Source: JBAXQQ01 sp037131695 (GTDB lineage Bacteria; Armatimonadota; Hebobacteria; CAIYQO01). Taken from it: a stretch of 31,087 nt of DNA. Positions within the stretch are counted from its first letter, which is position 1. Each line of letters begins with the position of its first letter. The position numbers were made by a program, and so were the translations under genes. Positions 6,254 through 13,535 of this stretch are shown here, one piece after another. The DNA lies in NCBI GenBank assembly GCA_964638715.1, contig CAZWZF010000058.1:1-31087 (forward strand), given 5' to 3'. The notes beneath the pieces were generated by a model. That model did not search any database. It saw only the letters and a program-made list of their open reading frames with translations, and was not told the origin of the DNA.

Positions 6254-7606
6254 GTGGATAAAATTTTAGGAATTGGCCTGGCTGCAGGTCAGGGGGTTCG
6301 ATTCAGGCCATTAACATTAAAAGCAAAAGGGTATCTTCGTGCGAAAGCTGCTGTTCGTTTTGTAGGCAGACGTGTTTTAGATTGGATGGTGAAGATACTA
6401 AAGTGTGAAGGAATCGACGACTATGTGCTGATTACAAAAGGTAAAGAAAATCGCTATCAAATAAAGAATATCGTGGGGTATGGCGAATTTCTTGATGTGC
6501 GCATACGCTATTCACCAGTGCGTTACGACCATGAAAATACCGGCAGCGGCGATGCACTTATAACAAATTTAGAGCACTTTGATATTACTCAGACCGCATT
6601 TGTATTCCCGACTGACTCAATATTAGATATCAACTTGCAGGAAATGCTTAAGTGCCATCTGGAAAATAACGCGGTTGTGACAATCGCGGCGGCGCGGCAG
6701 CCAGCAGAGTTGATAGCCGGCAGATATGGATTGATTGATAGTGACGAAGATGGACGTGTAAAAGGATTTATCGAGAAGCCTACTTTGGGGCAGATTTACG
6801 CAAAGTTTGGTTTTCAAAACGGCAACAGTGTTGATTTACCGCCGTTGATGACAAATGCCGGATTTTACATGATTGACACAAAACGGCTTCGTGAAATTGC
6901 TAAGGAACCGGTATGTCATAAAATGCGCATGCAAAAACTGGATATTGGCGGAGATTTATTACCGTGGCTGGTAGCTGCCGGATATCCTATTCACGTATGC
7001 GAAATCGGTCGAATGGGGGATTTAGGCAATATTAACAGCTACTTGAATACGATGGTAGACACTCTTACAGGAAAGTTTAAGTCAATGAAGGAATTGATGT
7101 CAAAACTTTATAATTGCCAAATAGGACCACTGGAAGGCAATATGATTGACTTTGAATCATTAAACCTGACAGACCCGATATCTAACTTAACACTGGAACA
7201 AAAGATGGAACAAGGATTAGTAAAAATTATTCCCCCAGTAAGAATCGGCAAATATGTTCAGGTTTATCCCGGTGCTGTATTGCAGGAATGTAATATTGAT
7301 GATGATTGTGAGATATTTGAGAACTGTTCAGTCATTCGTTCATCGCTCGGAGCTGGTTCTATCCTTGGACCGCATAGTTATGTTGAAGATACACTGACTG
7401 GTATAATGGTTGAATTGCATTCAACCAAAGAAGAGCCAGTTGAAATGCGCGGTTATGTAGCAATTGGAGATGAGGTAGTGGTGCGCGGTGGGGTAAAATT
7501 GTCGGATGGCGTTACTATTCACCCGCGATTAAAGATACCTGCCGGTGTAAGAATCCCTGCACATAAAGAAGTTGAAAGCGCAGAGATGATGTTGGAATTT
7601 CTTTAA
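6254..7606 (+). CDS. sugar-phosphate nucleotidyltransferase with left-handed beta-helix (GlmU/RmlA-like)
   Basis: This 450-residue cytoplasmic enzyme-like protein has an N-terminal nucleotidyltransferase fold (about residues 1-270) and a C-terminal hexapeptide-type beta-helix (about 320-445, V/I-G repeats such as RIGKYVQVYPGAVL). The binding loop LAAGQGVRFRPLT (9-21) is present, but the next block, normally PKxLxPV, reads AKGYLRA; the Pro is lost and Lys25 kept. FIEKP, TNAGFYMID and DLGNINSY match the conserved sugar-binding and metal-site blocks. The start is GTG at 6254 with GGAGG 7 nt upstream. A TATAAT at 6164-6169 may be its -10 box, but no clear -35 was found. Expected chemistry is NTP plus sugar-1-phosphate to NDP-sugar; the altered signature leaves activity uncertain. 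Confidence 0.8.
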   Translation: MDKILGIGLAAGQGVRFRPLTLKAKGYLRAKAAVRFVGRRVLDWMVKILKCEGIDDYVLITKGKENRYQIKNIVGYGEFLDVRIRYSPVRYDHENTGSGDALITNLEHFDITQTAFVFPTDSILDINLQEMLKCHLENNAVVTIAAARQPAELIAGRYGLIDSDEDGRVKGFIEKPTLGQIYAKFGFQNGNSVDLPPLMTNAGFYMIDTKRLREIAKEPVCHKMRMQKLDIGGDLLPWLVAAGYPIHVCEIGRMGDLGNINSYLNTMVDTLTGKFKSMKELMSKLYNCQIGPLEGNMIDFESLNLTDPISNLTLEQKMEQGLVKIIPPVRIGKYVQVYPGAVLQECNIDDDCEIFENCSVIRSSLGAGSILGPHSYVEDTLTGIMVELHSTKEEPVEMRGYVAIGDEVVVRGGVKLSDGVTIHPRLKIPAGVRIPAHKEVESAEMMLEFL

Positions 7607-7613
7607 AATAAAA

Positions 7614-7638
7614 ATATGATACTTTTTAGGTGTCATAT
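7614..7638. terminator. AT-rich hairpin after the nucleotidyltransferase gene
   Basis: ATATGATAC pairs with GTGTCATAT (one wobble) around loop TTTTTAG, 8 nt after the stop codon. No T-run follows, so it may only protect the mRNA end. Confidence 0.35.
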
Positions 7639-7676
7639 TAAAAATTAGTTTAGAATGTAAATTAATGTGGTAAAAA

Positions 7677-7682
7677 TATAAT
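7677..7682 (+). promoter_or_regulatory. orphan -10 box TATAAT
   Basis: A perfect TATAAT lies about 75 nt before the strong terminator at 7730-7764, with no gene between. The -35 region (near 7654) is weak. It could start a small RNA or be chance in AT-rich DNA. Confidence 0.25.
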
Positions 7683-7729
7683 ATATTCAGGTAGAGTTTT
7701 TTGGGATTAGGAACGGGCGCTATCTGATA

Positions 7730-7764
7730 ATACGCCGGAAGTTTTCTTCCGGCGTATATTTTTT
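7730..7764 (+). terminator. strong intrinsic terminator
   Basis: A perfect 11-bp stem ATACGCCGGAA/TTCCGGCGTAT (7730-7740, 7747-7757) with loop GTTTTC is followed by A and six T on the plus strand. It sits between two convergent genes, 15 nt beyond the stop of the minus-strand lipocalin gene. It can end plus-strand transcripts and may also stop those coming the other way, although the T-run on that side is poor. Confidence 0.9.
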
Positions 7765-7771
7765 AGGGTTT

Positions 7772-8314
7772 TTATGTTTTTTGCAGAGTAAGCGTTAATT
7801 TTGATGTATCAAATCCCTGTTCGGTTAATGAGGCGACAATTTTATTATATTTATCATCATCCATTTTTGCTGTTCGGCTTAGAATCCACAGGTATTTTTT
7901 TGATGGTTCGCTGACAACTGCGTAATCATACTGTTCACCAAGGCCTATTATCCAATAATCGGCGAAAAATGGTCCGAAAAATGAAACCCGCAGCTTTGCT
8001 CCTGTTTTCTTATCCGCGATATATGCCTTGCCGGTAGCCACAGTTTCTTTTCCATCTAAAGATTTCAAAGTTGCGCTATTTACAACTTTGATTGACCCAT
8101 CTTTTCGCAGCGAATATTCAGCAGTGACTCCAACACAATCTTTCTCGAATTTATTGGGATATCGGGCAATTTCATACCATTTGCCCAGGTATTTATTTAA
8201 ATCAACGGATGGTACTGTATTTAAAGATACTTTTGATTCTGACTTGCATCCTGATATTAAAAATATCGATGATACTATCGTTGCCAGTGATAATAAAAAT
8301 GTTGTTTTCTTCAT
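7772..8314 (-). CDS. blc: outer-membrane lipoprotein lipocalin (Blc family)
   Basis: This is a 180-residue bacterial lipocalin. The N-terminus is a lipoprotein signal with lipobox ISGC and lipidated Cys23. The lipocalin motif GKWYEIARYPNKFE follows at about residue 43, and DYWIIGLGEQYDYAVVSEP with YLWILSRT are the other Blc blocks. The protein probably sits on the outer membrane and binds fatty acids or lysophospholipids under envelope stress. The start was chosen at ATG 8314 because GGGAGG (8323-8328, minus) lies 8 nt upstream; the GTG at 8323 overlaps that site. It is transcribed toward the nucleotidyltransferase gene and ends at a shared hairpin. Confidence 0.92.
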   Translation of the reverse strand: MKKTTFLLSLATIVSSIFLISGCKSESKVSLNTVPSVDLNKYLGKWYEIARYPNKFEKDCVGVTAEYSLRKDGSIKVVNSATLKSLDGKETVATGKAYIADKKTGAKLRVSFFGPFFADYWIIGLGEQYDYAVVSEPSKKYLWILSRTAKMDDDKYNKIVASLTEQGFDTSKLTLTLQKT

Positions 8315-8369
8315 ACCATTCACCTCCCAAGTTTAATCTTTTAATACCCGGATTAAATCCTGCTAAAAC

Positions 8370-8405
8370 AAAAGTCATGCTTATTGTTTAACAAGCATGA
8401 CTTTT
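8370..8405 (-). terminator. long hairpin terminator downstream of the 1292-residue protein gene
   Basis: A perfect 13-bp stem AAAAGTCATGCTT/AAGCATGACTTTT (8370-8382, 8393-8405) has a 10-nt loop. On the minus strand it ends in CTTTTGTTTT, so it can terminate the large gene ending at 8530 before the lipocalin gene. The rest of the 8315-8529 gap shows no other clear signal. Confidence 0.6.
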
Positions 8406-8529
8406 AGATAAATATTTTCGTTGGGAGTATTTTTGCCTTTTGTCAGACACACTAATACTCCTGGATATGTTTTGATATCATTCTATTGATTGTACATAAA
8501 ATAACTGATAAGGAAATAATATATACTTT

Positions 8530-11500
8530 TTATTCCACCATCGCCGTGCTCCAATTTGCAGGTTCCATACGGGTTTCACTGGGGACGTCGTAGATTATCA
8601 TGGTCAGCGGGCTGTTATTCCAGATATATGCCCGCTGTGCGACAGCGTTTCCGGTGGCGTTGCCGAAACGGTAACCGAAATCGAGTCGTTGAATACTAAC
8701 AGGATTCAATACTAATCCGATAGCAGCAAGTGGAATGCGCGTCACAGCGGTGAATCCGGTTTTTGTTTTCGTATAATCCATTGCTATTGGTATCTCGATA
8801 ACTTTATCAAAAACTTCTTTGCCGGTTGGCGATTGCAGGACTACAGGTTCGCCGGTGAAATTGGCCACTTTTTTGATATATGCCATGCACACAGGCTTGC
8901 CTTCCTGGCGGGTGATTAACAGACGCATATCGCCAAGGGTTGCTTCTTTGCGGTCTGCCTTCGCCGCCGGGTTGGTCTGCAATTCAATATCTATAACATT
9001 GCCGCCTTTGAAGAGTAGTTGTTTTTCGGTGATGCTATTGGTTAATTCATTTGGACTGGTGACATCGTAGCGTACCACCAGGTTTTTCTCATCATATCCG
9101 GCAGAGACATTGAACTTTCGTCCTTCATCTACTTCACGATTGACTGTACTTGCTGTTGCCCAGTCAAGTCCCGCCATTCGGTGTATGGTAAGGGTTTGCG
9201 TACGCGATTGCTGGTTTACATAAGCATCACGTGTATCTTTGCTTATTTTGACGTCTTCAGCGGTAATTTCATATTTACCGGCGAAACGCTGCATTGACTG
9301 CAAACCTATTATTTCATTAACCCGGCCGTCAGTATCGCCAGCCAGCAGCAAATAGCGTCCATCTTTCGTCTTCAGGAACTCGCCAGAGAAGAATTCAGCG
9401 AATATAGTATTATTTCCCATCAGTCCGAGTCGCTGGTCATTCATAATTTTATCAACATACAATCCATCTGTGGTTAATATATCCACCGTTCCAAAGTAGC
9501 ATTGGGTGGCGATAAATTCACCGCCTTTGCCGCAGATTAACTGGGTGCCAAACATTTCACCTTTCTTAGGAATAGGTTTTCGCAGTGCCCAGTGCATGCT
9601 GGTCCAGTTATTCCAATATCCCCACAGATGGTCGCCATTGCCAGAGAATTTATTAAAACCAGGATACAACATCTCGCCATTTTTGCCGATTTGCAATCCA
9701 CCCAGCATATAAACAGCATCTTCATCGGCATAACCTGCCACTGTAACCACCTGTGAATCTTTAATAGCCTGGCCAGGTCCGTAGCTATCTATTTTTGTCA
9801 GGTCGTAAACAGGGATACCATTTGGAAGGATTTTAGCGGGTTTTAAACGGAAAGCCAGCGCGCTGCCGTATTCTATACCACCATATAATGCAAGATTGGC
9901 ATCAAAAGTTGCTCCCCAATAGAAATTACCCAGCACATTAGGGAATAATTCTTCTTTTTCGATTACCATATTTCCATTCAAATCGCTCCAGAAAAGCTGT
10001 GCGGGTGAACCCTGGTTGATATATTTCTGCTGGCGTTCTTTTACTGCATTGGGTGCATCCCATGCTTTTTTCCAATCGACAAACCACGGGTAATCTTTCA
10101 ATAAGTTCATCGCTATCATTCCGCCAACGAATACAAACTTATCTCCCTGGCGCATCAGCAAACCTGTTTTGTCTGTTCCCCTGATATAAGCATATTGCTT
10201 GCCATTTTTCAGAGTAATCGGGTGGCGCGGACATTCTGCAGGTTCGCGTAGCACGGTTGCTTCCGGTCGCCAGGTGCCTTTGTCCAGATTAACTTTCCAT
10301 TGTACCCCATGGCAATAAACGCGGGTAGGGTCGGCGGGATCCATCGAGGCATAGGTACTATAATGAGATCCGCCAAAAAACTCGGTTATCAACTTGCCGT
10401 TTTTAACGTTCCACACGCTAAATCGCTTCGGATTCCAGTCCTGTTCGGCAACCCATAATTGACCTTTCGCATCAATCGCCAGTCCGATGGGGTTATAGAC
10501 ACCGCGTTCACCGTTCCACTTACCGAGAATAGCTCTACCGCCCGCTTTACCTATTTCGCGTTGGTACTTACCTGTTGAATTAAACACGGTGATATTCTGC
10601 ATTGCACCAATGTTTGCAATGTAAAGATTGCCTTTTGCATCAACAGTCAGTGCCTGTGGGGTATCCAGATATTTAGTTGCAAAATCGCTGATTTTACCAT
10701 CTGCCAGTGAGATGACGACGACTTTAGTTCCAAGAATCGCATATATTTCATTTTCGCTTCGCCGGGCAATCGCTCCCAGTTGCGGCTGACCTTTGCCGGC
10801 GTCACCTGTTAGTACTAAAGTTTTCTGTACCTGTCCGGTCTTTTTGTTAAATATCACAATACGGTTATATTGCGTTTCGGTGTCCAGTTTCGGGTCGCGC
10901 TCTGTCATGTACCACGGTTTCGGCGTCCATCCGGGAAATGCGGCAATCAGCATGTTTTTATTCACCGCCAGACCCGCAACTTCCATTTTTACTTCTGCCG
11001 GTATCTGTGCCCGCGGTACATCGCCGTCAAACTTAACATGCATTCCGGTATCCAGACGGGTGCGTATAAGTCCAATTTGACCGTTTACGCCACCATATAA
11101 ATAGCCATATTCGCCATCGCTGATCAAGCAATGGTTTTGTACATCATAGCGCTGTCCCCAAAGTTTTTTACCGTTTTTATCAGTGCCGATATAACCCCAG
11201 CCAGCTTCACAGCCACTCCAACCGAGAAGCATCCGATCACCTGCGCTTGCCACCGCACTGGGTGCTCCGTGGTCGGCTCCCCAAGCACCGGTGCCGTCAG
11301 CAGTAGGAAAAGGAGGATTTCCTGAATTATGCACTGATAATTTATATTTAACTTCCAATGGGTCATGTACCAGTGCTTTCCAGTTATATGTCCCTGCTGG
11401 CAGCGGCGCACCGTTATCTCCCAAGCCATCCCATGTTTCGGTTACGGTACCGGCTTTACGCGGTTGTGCAATAGCGATATGCCGAACCGGCGCATTTTTT

Positions 11501-12408
11501 TCATTTACCAATGCAACTGTCACCAGACCATCTTTAGGCAAGTTATAGGTGAATTTTAGAGGCGTTGGCGGTGGTGTTTTCACATTAGCCTGCTGCTGTA
11601 CCAAATTGCCAAGAGGTGAAAAAATCAATTTCCCCCAGCAGCCGGTCTCCTGAAACGCGAATCCAGGACGGCTCTGCAATCCATTTGCGACGCCACCCGG
11701 CTCAATTGCCGACCCATCGGGGATTGCCCAATGCACCTGGCAGGTAGCAGCGGTAAGGTCGCCAGCTTTCAGTTTATAGGTATCGCTCAATACCTTCCAT
11801 GGTATCCGGTATGTCAGGGAATATCCTGTTTTATCAGGACGCAGCTTATAAGCTCCCTGGTATTCAGCATTTGGCACAATACCATCCCGCCACGCAGTGC
11901 GCAAATTTAGATACTTCATTCCGTATGCCAGCTGCAATACAGGTTTCTTTTCTGCACCATAATACCAGCAGAGCAAATGCACAATTTGATCGGTAGGGTC
12001 GTTTTTAGTATCAAATGTCGCTGAATTACCAGGAAAAGTAGGCTTCAGATAAATGCGGAATTGCATAGCATCGCCGTTCCACCCACGTCCGGCATCAGTC
12101 ACCGGGTCATGTGCATTCATCATCGGCGTGGCGTCGGTAACGTCAACACCCAGATACAGCGCATCCGCGTCATACATGACATACATTTTCGCGTTGCGGG
12201 TTGCACGGGTCTCCGGGGTAGCAAACACATCAATCCCGCCGGATTTATCCCATTTCCCCATGTCGCCGTCGATTGATAAATTAGCTGGTGAAGGCACCGC
12301 ATATTGCCGCGTTGCCATTGAGGTGTTGCCCTGGGCTGATGCTATGGCAATAGCACATAAAATCAACATCACGTAAATTAAACGTTGAAATATTGATATG
12401 ATATTCAT
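8530..12408 (-). CDS. secreted multidomain protein: CBM9-like, FlgD-like Ig, NHL propeller
   Basis: This is a 1292-residue exported protein. A signal peptide covers residues 1-25. A CBM9/DOMON-like sugar-binding domain spans about 40-262 (opens with LSIDGDMGKWD). A FlgD-type Ig fold spans about 284-348 (TETWDGLGDNGAPLPAGTY). A beta-propeller follows, with NHL-like repeats clearest at 585-680 (LTVDAKGNLYIAN, LAIDAKGQLWVAE). Residues 808-819 (DLNGNMVIEKEE) fit an EF-hand calcium loop. A second CBM9-like module fills about 1105-1290. No catalytic motif was found, so polysaccharide binding or scaffolding is inferred. The AGAGG site (12419-12423, minus) lies 9-10 nt upstream of the ATG. The gene starts 86 nt after argB and may be partly co-transcribed with it. 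Confidence 0.8.
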   Translation of the reverse strand: MNIISIFQRLIYVMLILCAIAIASAQGNTSMATRQYAVPSPANLSIDGDMGKWDKSGGIDVFATPETRATRNAKMYVMYDADALYLGVDVTDATPMMNAHDPVTDAGRGWNGDAMQFRIYLKPTFPGNSATFDTKNDPTDQIVHLLCWYYGAEKKPVLQLAYGMKYLNLRTAWRDGIVPNAEYQGAYKLRPDKTGYSLTYRIPWKVLSDTYKLKAGDLTAATCQVHWAIPDGSAIEPGGVANGLQSRPGFAFQETGCWGKLIFSPLGNLVQQQANVKTPPPTPLKFTYNLPKDGLVTVALVNEKNAPVRHIAIAQPRKAGTVTETWDGLGDNGAPLPAGTYNWKALVHDPLEVKYKLSVHNSGNPPFPTADGTGAWGADHGAPSAVASAGDRMLLGWSGCEAGWGYIGTDKNGKKLWGQRYDVQNHCLISDGEYGYLYGGVNGQIGLIRTRLDTGMHVKFDGDVPRAQIPAEVKMEVAGLAVNKNMLIAAFPGWTPKPWYMTERDPKLDTETQYNRIVIFNKKTGQVQKTLVLTGDAGKGQPQLGAIARRSENEIYAILGTKVVVISLADGKISDFATKYLDTPQALTVDAKGNLYIANIGAMQNITVFNSTGKYQREIGKAGGRAILGKWNGERGVYNPIGLAIDAKGQLWVAEQDWNPKRFSVWNVKNGKLITEFFGGSHYSTYASMDPADPTRVYCHGVQWKVNLDKGTWRPEATVLREPAECPRHPITLKNGKQYAYIRGTDKTGLLMRQGDKFVFVGGMIAMNLLKDYPWFVDWKKAWDAPNAVKERQQKYINQGSPAQLFWSDLNGNMVIEKEELFPNVLGNFYWGATFDANLALYGGIEYGSALAFRLKPAKILPNGIPVYDLTKIDSYGPGQAIKDSQVVTVAGYADEDAVYMLGGLQIGKNGEMLYPGFNKFSGNGDHLWGYWNNWTSMHWALRKPIPKKGEMFGTQLICGKGGEFIATQCYFGTVDILTTDGLYVDKIMNDQRLGLMGNNTIFAEFFSGEFLKTKDGRYLLLAGDTDGRVNEIIGLQSMQRFAGKYEITAEDVKISKDTRDAYVNQQSRTQTLTIHRMAGLDWATASTVNREVDEGRKFNVSAGYDEKNLVVRYDVTSPNELTNSITEKQLLFKGGNVIDIELQTNPAAKADRKEATLGDMRLLITRQEGKPVCMAYIKKVANFTGEPVVLQSPTGKEVFDKVIEIPIAMDYTKTKTGFTAVTRIPLAAIGLVLNPVSIQRLDFGYRFGNATGNAVAQRAYIWNNSPLTMIIYDVPSETRMEPANWSTAMVE

Positions 12409-12454
12409 TATAATTTATCCTCTTTAGTGTTCTTGTGGTTAAATAAATAGGGTT

Positions 12455-12469
12455 GTGGGAATATCCCAC
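12455..12469. promoter_or_regulatory. palindrome GTGGGA-ATA-TCCCAC
   Basis: A perfect 6-bp inverted repeat with a 3-nt centre lies in the 86-nt gap between argB and the large secreted-protein gene. No T-run follows on either strand, so an operator or mRNA hairpin is more likely than a terminator. Confidence 0.35.
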
Positions 12470-12494
12470 TTTAAAATTTAATATAAGTCTATCC

Positions 12495-13397
12495 TTACTT
12501 CTGTTCAGGACACTTAATTTCATCAATCTCGGTGTCGTCTGGTATCACCATGGTGCCGACTCCGCCGTCGGTGAAAAGTTCTACCAGCAAGGCGTGGGAT
12601 TGGCGGCCATCTACGATATGGCAGCGTTTTACCCCTAATTTCAATGCGTCAAGACACGCGGTAATTTTTGGAATCATCCCGCCGGTTATGCCGCCGGTAT
12701 CAATCAAGGTGTTGGCGTCGTCGACTGTCAGGCTGCTGACCAGCGATTTCGGGTCGTTGATATCCATCAATACTCCCGGCACATCGGTGAGCATGATGAA
12801 TTTATCGGCATTTAACGCCCCGGCTATTGCGGCGGCGGCGGTGTCGGCGTTGATATTATATGACTGTCCGGTTTCATCAAATCCGATAGGGGCAATCACT
12901 GGTAAAAATCCAGCATCCACCAGATCGTGAATCAGGTCGGTTTTAACTTTGGTAACCTCACCGACAAATCCGATATCTGCGCCATTTGGCATGAACTTTT
13001 CAACCTGCAGCATATTTCCATCTTTGCCGCTGATACCCACTGCATTGCCGCCGGCGTTGTTAATATCGCGAACGATGCTTTTGTTGGTACTTCCGCTAAG
13101 TATCATCTCGACAATTTCCATGGTGGCTGCGTCGGTAACGCGGTATCCCTGCACTTTTACAGTTTCCATCCCCAGTTTATCCACCATGGCGTTAATTTCC
13201 GGTCCGCCGCCGTGGACGATGATGGGGTTCAACCCGATTAACCGCAGCAACACGACATCACGCAATACTTCTGCCCGCACCTGCGGATTAGTCATGGCGG
13301 CGCCGCCATACTTAACAACGATAGTTGCGCCATTATGCTTTTGCAAATATGGCAGCGTTTCAGCAATAGTCTGCGCTTTTTCAAAAATGGTCTGCAT
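12495..13397 (-). CDS. argB: acetylglutamate kinase
   Basis: ArgB phosphorylates N-acetylglutamate in the second step of arginine synthesis, in the cytoplasm. All family landmarks are visible in 300 residues: VVKYGGAAM with Lys29, HGGGPE at 62-67, GYRVTD with Arg86, NINAD with Asp185, and GGMIPKI with Lys244. The roughly 20-residue N-terminal helix before the first strand (ending LPYLQKHNG) resembles arginine-inhibited, hexameric kinases, so feedback inhibition is likely. A ribosome site AAGG (13407-13410, minus) precedes the ATG. No other arg gene is nearby; it stands between lon and a secreted-protein gene. TTTTCAAAAATGG occurs twice around the start (13379-13390 region and 13409-13421). 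Confidence 0.97.
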   Translation of the reverse strand: MQTIFEKAQTIAETLPYLQKHNGATIVVKYGGAAMTNPQVRAEVLRDVVLLRLIGLNPIIVHGGGPEINAMVDKLGMETVKVQGYRVTDAATMEIVEMILSGSTNKSIVRDINNAGGNAVGISGKDGNMLQVEKFMPNGADIGFVGEVTKVKTDLIHDLVDAGFLPVIAPIGFDETGQSYNINADTAAAAIAGALNADKFIMLTDVPGVLMDINDPKSLVSSLTVDDANTLIDTGGITGGMIPKITACLDALKLGVKRCHIVDGRQSHALLVELFTDGGVGTMVIPDDTEIDEIKCPEQK

Positions 13398-13465
13398 AGT
13401 TATTTACCTTTTCAAAAATGGAAATTTTCTGAAATTTAAATAGTTTTCAAATTAGAAATAGAACT

Positions 13466-13486
13466 CCCCTCCTTGGTAAGGAGGGG
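13466..13486. repeat. intergenic hairpin CCCCTCCTT/AAGGAGGGG
   Basis: A 9-bp perfect stem with loop GGT is followed by GGTAGGGGGTGGTTTT. It is a REP-like element of a type often seen between genes in unrelated bacteria (from memory). It lies between lon and argB. Confidence 0.65.
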
Positions 13487-13501
13487 GTAGGGGGTGGTTT
13501 T

Positions 13502-13522
13502 GAAGAGAGAAAATCTCTCTTC
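13502..13522. terminator. hairpin GAAGAGAGA/TCTCTCTTC downstream of lon
   Basis: A perfect 9-bp stem with loop AAA begins 14 nt past the lon stop codon. On the minus strand AAAACC follows and not a T-run, so it may be an RNA-stabilising or attenuating stem rather than a true terminator. Confidence 0.4.
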
Positions 13523-13535
13523 TTCTTCGCTATTT

